Below are positions 14,647 to 25,626 of a DNA stretch of 64,000 nt, piece after piece (the first letter of the stretch is position 1; the number at the start of each line of letters is the position of its first letter). The notes beneath the pieces are model-generated. The model was not told the DNA's origin, made no database searches, and worked only from the letters and a program-made list of their open reading frames with translations. The DNA comes from Pisolithus tinctorius (lineage: Eukaryota > Basidiomycota > Agaricomycetes > Boletales > Pisolithaceae): the NCBI GenBank assembly GCA_024663395.1, contig JANFAH010000003.1:2728001-2792000 (forward strand), read 5' to 3'. The position numbers and the translations under genes were made by a program.

Positions 14647-17142
14647 TCAGGGGTCTCCCCATTCTAGTACCCGTGAGGTGTTTTCCTCAGCTCGCTGTTT
14701 CTCCACCCAATCTTCTAATGAATACGACATCTTAGAGAGACCTTTCCACTCGTGACGAGCGACGATGCTTCCTCCAGCTCGTGAGCCTTCCCATCCGACG
14801 CTCATCATGACGGGCTCCTAATGGACACGTAAGCTCAGACCAGACTGATATCAGAACATATGGTACTACCGTCGAACTCCAGCTGACATCACGAACGCAG
14901 ACAACTGTATGAGATCGCGGTAGCGGTTGCAATTCAGGCCCGGAAGGGTGGTAAGACATAGGTAAGGTTTCAGAGCGATCAAGGACTTTTACGATGCGAC
15001 CATCCAGCGACCATATCTACATATGTCACTCACATCAGTTTGCCCTCTGCGTCGTGACCCTGGTAATACTCACGTGGATCCTCCCATCAGCAGAACCCGA
15101 GTAAATGTATTTACTTCCGGTGGTCTCAGCGGGACTGAAGTTGCAGCGAATGAGTGTGCGCAAAACAGCATGACCTCGATAGGTCATCACACTGCAATCA
15201 TTAGGGTGTGCATTTCTTCTCGGTTTCGGGTAGTCCCCATATCTGGGCGGTGATCAGTTGCAAACGCAAAAAGTAGGCGTGGCTACATTACCGATAATCA
15301 TACCCAGGAGCTCCATAACGTCTATGTGGAAGCCTGTCGAACTCGGCGCTGCTCCTCATCCTTCGCAAATCCCACAGGCGAAGTGCCTGATCCTTGCCAT
15401 TCGATATGACATACCTACCATCCCCTTTAGCCGATACGTTGGTTATACCTTCGGTGTGTCCCACCAAGACACCTGACGGTTTCTGTGACATCCCCAAAGA
15501 ACGTCTATCCCTGTCATGGACGTCCTGAGAATGACTGAATTTAGTCCCGTTTGCAACTCACCAGACTTTCAAGAATGTATCGTCCGACGCACTAACGAGT
15601 ACGTTCCCCGAAACACTGTCTGCCCAGCAGCAACTGTTGACGTCGTCATCATGCGCGTGGATCTCAACGGTTTTCCTGTCCGCAGGAAGATTATACACTA
15701 CAGGCGGTCAAGAACCATCCGAGAATCTGTCAAAAGGTTCCTACCCACCGAAAATGTGGCCAGAGCCACCAGCAATTACTTCGTTCCCGTCAGCAGAGAA
15801 TCTGCAACTCCAGATTCCAAAACCGCCTCTGTCAGACCGGCGGTTTTGATCAGAAAACCGTATAGGTGTTTGGGCGGTCGAAGAATCCAAGGTGCTGGCC
15901 ATATATACTGTGGGTGTCTACAACGATGGTGAGTACGATGACGAATCGAGGCTAATATGTGGTTTACTATTGACGAGTAAATTATCCTACAAGGATAGGC
16001 GGCTGAGTTGGATCCGGAGGTCTTGTGTGGATAAGCTAACTTACCTTTCGTTGTCTGGACTTAGGTGAGAGTCGGTGATCGTCCAAGAACCTTGCCTGCC
16101 TTCAATAGTTTTAAGAACCTTCAGGGTTGTTTCATGGTCTCGATCGTTAGTGTCCCAGTCTGATGTAATAGGTCGCCTGGCACTTCGGCGTTGCCTAATG
16201 TATTTCGACGGTGGTGCTGTCATGTCATAGACGTGAAGGCGAAAATCTAGAAAACACGAAGTTGACACTCCATCCTTCATGGGACCTTATTCCGCACCAA
16301 CCTTGACTGCATGTATAGTAGAACGAGGAATCTGAAGAAGAGATAAGGAGGACCGAAGTGATTCTTTGTAGGGATGAGTACCTTTGGAGAATTGGCCTGC
16401 ATAAAGGTTTGCTCCGTGAGAGGCGACGGCAGTTCCATTACTGTTTGGTATCAGATCCTGTCAGGAAGCAATCTGTACGCAAAACTCGTGCACAGAAATA
16501 CGAAGTACTTACACCCGCCAGCTCCTCCCTTGTAGGTCCAATTTGCCTCGAAGACCTATCGAGAAAGACGCGTGATATGTTCATGATGCGCTTCTTCGTA
16601 ACTCGGCCAAATTCACCCCCTCTCAATAGTTCTAAGCCCTCCCGTTGAGGCTCTTTATGCGGAGGAAACCACTGCTCATGCCGAGGAACTGAACCATAGC
16701 GCCTTGCAATGAAGAAATCATCATCGTAATAGTCGTCGTCGTCGTCCATCCCTTCTTCTTCTTCTTCGTCAAAATCGAACACTGCAGATGCAGTTCCGCC
16801 GCTGCTACCCGATCGCAGAAGGTCGCCAAAGGAAAATATTCCGGGTTCCAGTTGTCCGTCGTTAGCATCGTTTGTCTGTGTAACTGGCCTCGAAGAATCA
16901 CCGTGCTGCAGTTCAAAAAGAGCTGGACGATCTGTTGAGAACGAAAAGGATATGTAGTAGGGGCACTTACAGTGCAGCAGCTGCGATATAGTGGTAGCGC
17001 TGCCGGGAGCGGTCGACATATCATCGTTGTTGATTTCCAGCTCGAGGTCGTGATCCTCACCGTCGAGATAAGCATCTGGACCCTCAAAGCCTTCGTCATC
17101 GTCGTCGTCTGAAGGCCTGTCTAAGTAGTACTGGGGTTCCAT
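14647..17142 (-). CDS. DCAF11/WDR23-like WD40 protein (candidate CRL4 substrate receptor)
   Basis: Multi-exon WD40 protein starting MEPQYYLDRPS with an acidic N-terminus (DDDDDEG, later a DDDDDYYDDDFF run). A segment, FFIARRYGSVPRHEQWFPPHKEP, leads into the propeller. Further exons give ITDSHLSPDNER, a repeat with GHTEGITNVSAKGDGRYVIS followed by KDQALRLWDLRRMRSS, and the terminal VGWEGSRAGGSIVARHEW. The order and spacing match human DCAF11 (WDR23) and its plant and fission-yeast relatives. Those bind DDB1-CUL4 and present substrates for ubiquitination; the same role here is inferred. The stop is at 14649-14647. Exon joins in the middle (14960-16480) were not all fixed. The gene diverges from the TBL1-like gene across 287 bp. 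Confidence 0.85.
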
Positions 17143-17429
17143 GGTGTGCGCTGAGAGGCGGCACGGACTCAGGGGACTTGATATATAATCTTAGCCTACA
17201 GACCAACCCCCTGTGGGAGGGTGACACGCTTGTTGTCATCGTCATGAGTCATTTTTGAGGTCTACTTGCTACCCGAGATCTCACAGTATCAGCATTGGAA
17301 TATACTGTACATACAGATAGCAGTGCTTGGGGACATCCTGAGTACTTTTGGTTGTGTAGTGTCCACGACAGACAGGCTTTCCAACTCCGACGGAGGTCCT
17401 CCTCGCCATTAGGCTCGACTGGCAGAACG

Positions 17430-19555
17430 ATGGCGGGCACTATGACCATTACTGCTGAGGAGGTTAATTGCCTCATCCATGCATACTTCCAGGATTCAGG
17501 TTCGCGTATCTGGTTTATTCCCCGCGCATTCTCATTCTCCAACCAGGCTTTCAGCATTCAGCATTCACTCTCCGTATGGAGGGTCGTCTAGACAACTCAC
17601 ACCACATCAAAAAGCACATTCCACGCGGAGAATTGGTAGAACTCCTCAGCAAAGCACTCCTCTACAGCGAAGTCGAGGCTCATTGGAAGGAAGACGGTCT
17701 TGCAAGCAACTGCAAGAATAACTTCTCTCTCCTTGAGCACCACGTATGCTCGTTTGATGCAGATGGGCAGTCACACCCGTCTACTCAGCCAAATGGGGGA
17801 CTCACTTCTCTGGCAATCGTTGGAGATACGAAGAGCAAGCGGAAGTCTGTCACGCCCTCTAGTGAGGATGGGCATGTCGAGAAACGCCCCAGGAGAGAGG
17901 ATGAAGATAGTGAATCTGCAATGGCCGTTGATGGTGCGTGTTCTCCATATTTCGGCCTTCTTTCTATTGAGCTTCACCGCTCAGGCACGCCCAAGACAAT
18001 TCCCAAGGAGGTAAAGTCTCTCGTTGAGCTGCAACCATCGTTTACGGAGGGTGTGTTCAAAAAGCATAAGACGAAAGGAGCTACTCTACCTAAATCAGAA
18101 GCAGTATCCGTATTGCGGGCACACAAGTCAGAGGTAAGACTGTCACTCGAGCCCACCTTCCTTCGCCAACAAGAATATCAAGGTTTTCGTCGCTTCTTGG
18201 AATCCAACCTCTGCCGGGAGCCTGATAACTGGGTATGAACACACCATATGTTAGATCGTCGCTCACCTCTATCCAGTGCAAGGGATGCTACGATTATGTA
18301 TTGGGATATTCCTACCAACTCGCATGACGGCTCGGTGGTTTCTTCTTTGCAGCCCACCGCGAAGATCAGTCTTACCGATTCTGCGAAAGCGGATTTGACC
18401 TCTCTGGACTGGAACAAAGATGGCACGTTAGTAGCTATTGGGTCGCTCGACTCCGTCCTTCGAATATGCGATACATCAGGCAAGACATACATGATAGACC
18501 ACCATCATAAGGTGAAAGTTAGCCACAACGAATTGGCAAATAGTTAACGCGTCCTAGGGTCCTATATTCGCTGCTAAGTTCTCACCGTCTGGTCAATGGA
18601 TCGTTACGGCAAGCTTAGACAACACCTCTTGTGTATGGGACGTGAAAGACAAGAGACTACACCGACAATACCGAAACCACGGTGGTTCGTTCTACTCTGA
18701 TTTTCAAATTTGCCATAGATTCATACGGTCACTGCTAGATGCATGTTGCCTGGATGTGGATTGGATCGGCGATTCCATCTTCGTTAGCTCTGGGGGCGAC
18801 TGCTTGGCCCACATCGTTTCTCTCAGCGGCACCAAACCAATACAGACACTCAAGTATGTTCCATCGATGCCTACCGTACCCATGTCCTTGCTTCCTGAAC
18901 TTCGCCTAGGGGTCACACAGCCGAGCTGACCATGGTCAGATGCAATCCGTCACGCACTCGTTTGATTTCTGGCTCAGACGATACTACTGCACGAGTATGG
19001 AATCTAGAAGCCATTCTCATGGATAAGATGCCGGCGCCCGTAGTTCTGAAAGGTCATACGAAATGCCTTACGTCCGTTAAATGGTGCCCGTACACCGATC
19101 CAGGAACGCACGAACTTGTTGCCACGTAAGTTTACAGGCGGACGTTTATTCTCCGGCCATCTCATCCCGTTCGCAGGGCTTCATTTGATATGACTGTGCG
19201 ACTATGGGACTCCGTAACCGGAGATTGCTTGCAACTTCTTACTGACCATAGCAAACCTGTTTATTCTCTGTCCTTTAGCCCGGAGGGGTTCCAGCTGGCG
19301 ACTGGAGGTGGTGATGGCTATTTGCAGTTGTATGATGTAAAAGTGAGTTACCCGCTTGTACCAGGGCGGCGGAAGCTGATAATAAGCAAGACGGGCGACA
19401 AAGTCTGGTCTTGGTCTGCTGGTATGAGATTGGGTATTTTTGAGATAGACTGGAGAAAATGGGGGGATGTCAGCCGTATTGCTCTTGCAACGGAGCACCG
19501 GGCAGTTGTTATCGTCGATCCAACGAAATTGCATGGTGTTCAGAAGACCACGTGA
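17430..19555 (+). CDS. TBL1/Sif2-like LisH-WD40 corepressor subunit
   Basis: The N-terminus after the first splice ([20 protein letters not shown] joined to [12 protein letters not shown]) is a LisH domain identical in layout to human TBL1X and yeast Sif2. A charged linker containing KRPRRED follows, then a C-terminal WD40 propeller. The propeller includes blades such as [20 protein letters not shown] and [20 protein letters not shown], and the blade [20 protein letters not shown]. The protein ends [12 protein letters not shown]1/Sif2 proteins are subunits of NCoR/SMRT or Set3 histone-deacetylase complexes in the nucleus. At least seven introns interrupt it. Two start codons are possible, 17430 and 17442; the second gives the canonical LisH start. 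Another deacetylase scaffold, SIN3, is encoded about 22 kb away. Confidence 0.92.
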
Positions 19556-20218
19556 GGTCTAGCTACTGGTGTATATTTTATACTTTGTCTATTCTTTTGT
19601 CGCAATGTAGCTGTGCTGATTACTGTACGTCGTAGGTAATTCGTTGAGAGCGAGTAAAAGAATAAACTGACTTAGTGCGCCCTCACACTCGATTCACTTC
19701 GTTTTTTTTTGGGTCGTCCATCTCAGCCCAGACAGCCACCATTTAATTACTGCATACCCGTAAACAGTAACTTGGCGACCTGTGGCTCACTCGCAAATTT
19801 TGTACCAGTCGGGACAGTTCCAACTAGCCCCGCCCCTTAACCTGGGCTGCGACTGCACTGCAGTGTAGTAAGCCTCATAGACAAACGATTGGACTGTAAA
19901 TGTGGCACAGCGATGCCTTCTCCATATCTCTGAGGTTACCCCAAAAATATGTTGTTTCGTGCTGTTTAAGTACTCACGATATGAGACCTGGGTTAGTACC
20001 TGTGTTCCAACTAGTGAGCACGTATATCCAAGTGCTTCAGTGTTTTTCTCTACTGACTCGGAACCTGTCATGATTTCTACTGCGGGCGGCTTACATAATA
20101 TAGATCTGCTTGCCGGGTGGTGACGTGATCGCCGGAAGGTCCAAGTGACGTCGACCGTTTTAATCGTATACTTGCTGACGACAACTCTCCACTGTCGTCT
20201 CGTTCTTCCTTCACCGCA
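19556..20218. promoter_or_regulatory. Intergenic 663 bp with two CRE-like elements near 20121-20152
   Basis: This separates the TBL1-like gene from the GHITM-like gene. Two TGACGT elements lie at 20121-20126 (TGACGTGA) and 20146-20152 (TGACGTC), 67-98 bp before the downstream start codon. They match the core bound by ATF/CREB-type bZIP factors such as Atf1. The remainder (19556-20110) shows no gene I can support. Confidence 0.45.
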
Positions 20219-21536
20219 ATGTTGATTCTCGGATTGTCGTCTGCCTTTCGACCAGCAGTGTGTCGCAACAGCTTTCTGTCTGCTACGCGTTCTAGGATTG
20301 TCGCGTTCTCCACTGGTCCAAGTGTAGGTCGTGGTTTGCTGGCGAACGTCGGGCAAAAGCGCTCTTTGCTGTCTGCGCCTGCATTACTTTCTCGCTCAGT
20401 CACCACAGATGCTCATGCTGTTACCGCGAATTCTTCACAAGAGGCGTGGAAGCGGTTTGGAATTACAGCCGTAGGATCCATCTGAGTAATTCTGCCACCT
20501 TTCCACTCTAACATGATGTTCAGGCAGCTGTTGCGGGTACTATAATTGTTGCAGAAGCCTTTTTAAATAGGGACACAAGAGATGCTCTGAACCCGGTCGA
20601 ACGATCATATCTTCATGATAGCTTCAAGTACACTGCTGGGGGTCTCGCCCTGACTGCTCTTTCCGCAAGGAGCATGTTCAAAGCTGGTCTCCCCTACAGG
20701 ATGATGCTAGCCAATCCATGTGAGTCACGATGGACATCTAGCCAGGGTTACTTCTTGAGCGTGTTCTGGTCTGCTCACAGGGGCCGTGCTTGGTGTCAGT
20801 CTGCTCGGAAGCATTGGAACCATGATGGGAGTGTACTACACCCCTCCAGAGAAGTCCACACAGAAGCACCTTTTCTGGGCGGTATGAAGGTTTGCATTCT
20901 AAGCGTATATATATGCTCACAAGGACTACAGGCATTTAACGTCTGCCAAGGTGCTACCCTGAGTCCTATCTTCTTCTTCAGTCCAGCCATACTAGCTCGC
21001 GCTGCACTTTACACATGTGGTGTCGTCGGTGCTCTGTCGTATGTTGGTGCCACCGCTAAGTCCGTTTCCCTTTTTCTTTTGTTATATAGCTTTTTCTAAT
21101 CCCGGCAGAAACGAGAAATACCTATATATGGGCGGTCCACTCCTGGCTGGAGTGACGGTTGTGGCCCTAAGTTCAATAGCCCCTATGGCCCTCCCACTAG
21201 GCCTACGCGGCCTTGCCGTTGCCGAAGCCCTATCAATCTATGGCGGTCTGGCTGTCTTTAGCGGTTTCGTGCTTTATGAGTAAGAAAGGGTTCCCTTTGG
21301 TGATCAGGTAGTACTGATGAGCCTGTGACTAGCACTCAAAAAATCTTGCAGCACGGGCGGGCCGTGCGGATGGGTTTAATGGCACCAGACCCCATAGGGG
21401 AAGCTATCTCCCTCGAACTGGACATGATTAACATTTTGTACGTTGGCCGTACTCTAGTGTGATAACTGCTGAATCTCCTCAAATTCCTAGCATCCGTATG
21501 GTGCAAGTTCTCGCGATGCGCTCAGACAGGAAATAA
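20219..21536 (+). CDS. GHITM/MICS1-like mitochondrial Bax-inhibitor-1 family protein
   Basis: Multi-exon membrane protein. The first exon has an Arg/Ser-rich leader without acidic residues (AFRPAVCRNSFLSATRSRIV...), typical of a mitochondrial presequence. The body contains the BI-1/YccA-type helices: GGLALTALSARSMFKAG, ATLSPIFFFSPAILARAALYTCGVVGALSYVGA, MGGPLLAGVTVVALSSIAPMALPLG and ALSIYGGLAVFSGFVLYE. Two 3' exons add the TQKILQHGRAVRMGLMAPDP segment, which holds the conserved acidic-site region, and the tail IRMVQVLAMRSDRK. GHITM/MICS1 proteins act in the inner mitochondrial membrane in cristae organisation and cation exchange. The function is transferred by family; the sequence supports family and location well. 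Confidence 0.87.
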
Positions 21537-21674
21537 CAGGTTTTTCTCGCATCTCTCAGCGTGCTTATGGTCGCTCAATCGTCTGACTTGCCTTTTTACT
21601 ACTTCGCATCACATGTATTAGTTGTGCCGATCACATTGATTACACTCCAAGTGTTCATGTGTTGAAATTCGCAG

Positions 21675-24110
21675 TCATGTACTTGCCTTGCCCAAAGTTG
21701 CAAGGATACCAACGAACCCTTCTGGGTCGACAATCTCAGTTCCACCGTACGTCAACCGCTTGCCCGTCTTCCCAGCCCATTCTTCGAGGTTTCCGTACTC
21801 GACATAACTCGCTCCTCCCACAACGAACACCATACCTTCGGCGAAAGCCATCCGCTTGGCCCGCCCGTGTCCCGACGCACCTCCAGTAGAAGGCCCACCT
21901 GTAGCAGCAGTGGCGCCCATACCTGTCTGGGCATGTCGAGGTCCACGGGGGTCAAGAAAAACATAATCGTCTGTCTCGGTTAAGGACTGGTTGGATGCGG
22001 CAGAAGGATCCATGAGTGCTTCGGTAAGGCGTGTGACCGGAAGCAGCTTATTTGCAGGGAGGAAATTCTTTACTCCCGAGATAAGGTTTTCAAGGCCACC
22101 CTCTTTCAGCCGGTCTGTCAGCTGCATGGGGGAAGGACTTAGGCATCGGTGACGAGTACTAGAACAATTACTCACTCTGTTGCCGAGTGCTGTAAATCCC
22201 CGAAATAGTTCGCCCTGCCCACCGCCAAGTACCGGTGTCGACGTTCCCCCCACAACCGCACTCACCGTCATTCGGGAAACGTCCCGCATGCGACGGACAT
22301 ACTCAAACGCCGCAACGTCTACACCGACGCTTTTGAGCTCTTTTTCGAGTTCGGCGATGTCATCCTTGGATATGGCGTGGTCGGGCGAAGAAAGATAAAA
22401 GACCAGAACAAGACGCAGCTTGTCTTCAGGCGTGAACAGCCCGTCCGGTCTAGGCGCACGCAGTGTTTCTAAGATCGATGCAACAGTCTAGAGTAATATA
22501 CGATGATTTCAGTTCTGGTTCACAGACTGCGAGTACGGAAGACGAACCTGTTTATTGATGGCTTCTTCGGTGCTGAACAGTTCGTCCAAACCACGCTTCT
22601 TGATCTGTTCTAGCAATGCCGTGGCAATGTTCATATGGGTATCTAGCGTCGCTTTGCGTGCCGTTAATTCGGGAAGTTGAGTGATTGCGGTCTTCAAGTG
22701 GGCAGCGTTCGATGTTAAATCCCTACGTTCATGATCAATATGTCAGGAACGGCGTACTCGTAGGAATACTCACAGTTGAGAAATATCGTTCACGTCACTA
22801 ACGCCCGTTGACCGCGTGATCTCTGCAGCGTCTTGCTTGTACTTGTTCAGCTCCGCATCAATCTCCTCCGCGACCTGAGGGAACGGATTTGCAGCGTTCC
22901 TAGCCCAGAAAAAGTCCTTTGAATCGAGATCATACACTCGCTTCTGGGGCTGCGTCACCACAACGCGGTTAAGCTTCATATCCAGACAGTCGGACACAAG
23001 CGCTTGGTACGTCCAGCCATGTGAAATCATAGGCACCAGATCGACGTTCCTATCGAGAATGAGTAATACTATAGAATTTAATTTTGCAGTAGCAGATGCG
23101 ACCGACGGAACGCTTACAAGGTCGCTGTAGGCTGGAGAGCCCGGAAGAGTCTTGAGAGAATAGGGTGGTCGTTCCATGTGTGCGGGAAGAGGTGAGCAGC
23201 GCGTCCCGTATCTTCTGCTCAAGTTTCTTTGCCACCATTTCCGCCGCGTTCCCTCTCGGAGCGCGGATGATGGGCACATGCCCTGAGTAAGCAAGCTAAA
23301 CAATTCCACAAGATGATATTTCAAATACCGACAAACCTGCAGTGACAACCGCACTAAATAGGCCATTTGCTATGCGTTCAACTTCATCCTCGATTTGCTG
23401 CTCAGACGAGGAGGGAGAATTGAGGAGTTGGTAAGAGTAATGGCGACTGGGTTGTGAAGACCCAGGCAGCAGGACGGGGAGCGGTGAAAGTAAGGAAAAT
23501 AATGAGGGTGAAGGAGCGATGAACGAAAGATACTGATCAATAACCTATGACAGCCGCATTGAGCGAACATGACAAGTCTGCCAAAGGGGCCGCCCACCTG
23601 TTCCACTAATTCTCCGGTGCTCGCACTGGCAGCAGAAGCCGCAAGCTCTTCCAGCAGTGCTCTTGGCAAAGGCTCGACGAAGTTGAGATGGAATGACTCA
23701 TACAGACATTTATCCAAGTCCTCAGCTATCCGGCGAATGTTGGCTAAGGTCGGGGAGACGAAATATACAGCAGGTACGTCGCGCAGCGGGGGACGTGTAG
23801 AATGCAGTTGACTGAAACTTCGTTATACACGATTTGAGCTCGGTTTCTGCCATGCTTACACGTGTAATGTCACGCCGACGTCTCGGAGATCCTGTACACG
23901 GAGGACAGTGGCAAATACGTCCTTCGTCTGCTGATCTAGAACTAAAACCTTCCATACAAGAGGGGCGCTCGAAGTTGAGAGTTTCGAGGTAGCTGCTGGT
24001 GTAGATTTGGTTGCAACGGGGCCAGGTGGAGCCGCGCCCTGTTCAAGCGGATTATTTAGATTGAGGAGGGAGAGCAACGCCTCCGTCTGCGCTTCTTGCA
24101 GCGTCGCCAT
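21675..24110 (-). CDS. SLY1: SLY1, Sec1/Munc18-family SNARE regulator
   Basis: SM protein that binds syntaxin-5/Sed5 and promotes ER-Golgi vesicle fusion. Exons translate to [20 protein letters not shown], then [20 protein letters not shown], the segment [18 protein letters not shown], and [14 protein letters not shown]. These are followed by the domain 2 hallmark [27 protein letters not shown]. Next come [22 protein letters not shown] and [13 protein letters not shown], and finally the C-terminal [19 protein letters not shown]. All are standard SLY1/Sec1 signatures in the right order. Seven or so introns of 50-100 nt. The stop is at 21677-21675. Alternative paralogues (Vps33, Vps45, Sec1) fit less well because of the long Ala/Pro-rich linker after the N-terminal helix and the SLY1-type start. 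Confidence 0.92.
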
Positions 24111-24692
24111 TGTTGTTGCCTATGAGACCTGATGAGTAGACGATATCAGAGGGAGCATGCCAGCCCACATTTTTGAAAGCAGGAGTGACCATCCCAGCAG
24201 ATGAATTGGAGAGCAACCAGTTCGCCGTGATAGTCGAGGCCACGTGGCCTGCAAGACATATCCAAAAACGGAAGGCCGCTGTGGAGTCTGCTGGCAGGTG
24301 CGTATGTCAGTAAAGAACAAATGACACAGGATCCTTTATCTAATTCAATCCACTGGATGGCTTGGGAACTGGCAGCTTATTGGTGTCACTGCGTGAGCAT
24401 TCTTGCACATGTGCGTCCCGCAAACCGACAATCTGGTCATCCCTCCCACATGTATATAAAAGCTAGCCATCTGATTTCGTCAGAAATGGTGCCATGGTCG
24501 TGTCTCGGAATCAGACTGGGGGTGAAACGTTGCGTCCTGAGGCTATTGTACGAAACTGCCTCCGCCGAGTGGAGCAATGAATGACATACATATACATATT
24601 ACAAGGGCAGTTCACTGATCCGACACGCTTAAGGACCTGTTGTCTCCTCCATTTATAACCCGCTTCCATCCCTTCTCTCATTCTCTGTTATC
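24111..24692. other. Intergenic 582 bp, divergent promoter of SLY1 and a small gene
   Basis: No open frame with recognisable content. It contains a tatataaaa-like stretch (about 24451) and must hold both promoters. Confidence 0.4.
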
Positions 24693-24938
24693 ATGCTCTC
24701 CGAACCAGCTTCCACTGCATTCGCCATGTCTCGCGCCGACTTTAACAAAGACCCCTTCCTGTCATATTCTCGATCCCTCCACGACTATACTCTGAGGCTG
24801 TGGACGGAATCTAGGAGAGTGGCAGAGGAGAAAGCGCGCAACAAGGCAGCTCGTAGGGATGTCGAGGACGCTTCACGATGGCGGAAGCAACCCGAGTCGT
24901 GTTCGCCACAATCCCATAGATCGACTACGCACGACTGA
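24693..24938 (+). CDS. Small helical hypothetical protein (81 aa)
   Basis: A single-exon frame beginning MLSEPASTAFAMSRADFNKD. The central part, DPFLSYSRSLHDYTLRLWTESRRVAEEKARNKAA, has strong amphipathic-helix character (Leu/Trp/Tyr alternating with Arg/Lys/Glu). Similar short proteins with a DPFLxYSRxLHDYTLxLWTE core are, to my recollection, common in Agaricomycetes and uncharacterised. The last 25 residues are low-complexity and may instead be replaced by an intron joining another exon. No signal or TM segment. Function unknown. Confidence 0.5.
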   Translation: MLSEPASTAFAMSRADFNKDPFLSYSRSLHDYTLRLWTESRRVAEEKARNKAARRDVEDASRWRKQPESCSPQSHRSTTHD

Positions 24939-25626
24939 CAATCCACACCCCGCATGCCGCACGGAACATCGTCAGGTAAGTGGCTTTGTCCTTCCCGCAT
25001 GTCTCAACGGGGAGCCCATCCTGTCAAAAGTCGGCGTAATGACGATATCAGCGACGAGCGGTTATGCGATAGATCAACTACCACCGGCACCTGCCCTATG
25101 TAGCAGAACAACTTTTACAAATCATGGCATGCCCCGGATTACATCCATTAATCGATGTGCGTGGTCCTCGGGTACTTGGAATGCGGCGCTGGCTGACCTC
25201 GTTGCCACAAGAATTTTATCGTCCAATTATGATCTGTCCTATCATGGCGAAATAATACCGAATGCTCCCATGACGGAGTTAGGAATTGATATGTATCTTC
25301 CCGCACATAGTATGATCTCTACTTTGTCAATGCAGGCCTGTCGACAGGTCGAGAGCGATGTTGCGGTCCGATGGGTCGTCAAGAAGAGGTTACCCTGTTT
25401 ATGTAACCTTCAGATTTATCCCAAGATGATGAATGATTATGATGTTTGCTACTGCTAGAGAACGGAAGCATGTGCCATGTTCTTCGCCCAGATGCATGCC
25501 ACGGCATGTGGTGGTAAGGATGCACGTTTGTTGTGTCCAATGATTATATATCTTCCCAGGATCTGGCAGCCCATTGAAAAGAAGGACCCTGGGTGGTGGA
25601 GCCGGTGTCTCTGTTAGAACGCTATC
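24939..25626. other. Intergenic 688 bp
   Basis: Contains a 199-codon open frame in another register (24859-25458) that overlaps the small gene upstream and has no family resemblance or plausible composition. I treat it as chance. No repeats or RNA genes seen. Confidence 0.4.

Noticed and set aside
19787..20356. 189-codon minus-strand frame upstream of and overlapping the GHITM-like gene
   Set aside because: Overlaps the presequence exon antisense; Arg/Thr-rich with no domain; the plus-strand gene is certain.
24859..25458. 199-codon plus-strand frame
   Set aside because: Overlaps the small helical gene in another register, mixed composition with no motif, no family resemblance and no codon pattern like neighbours.
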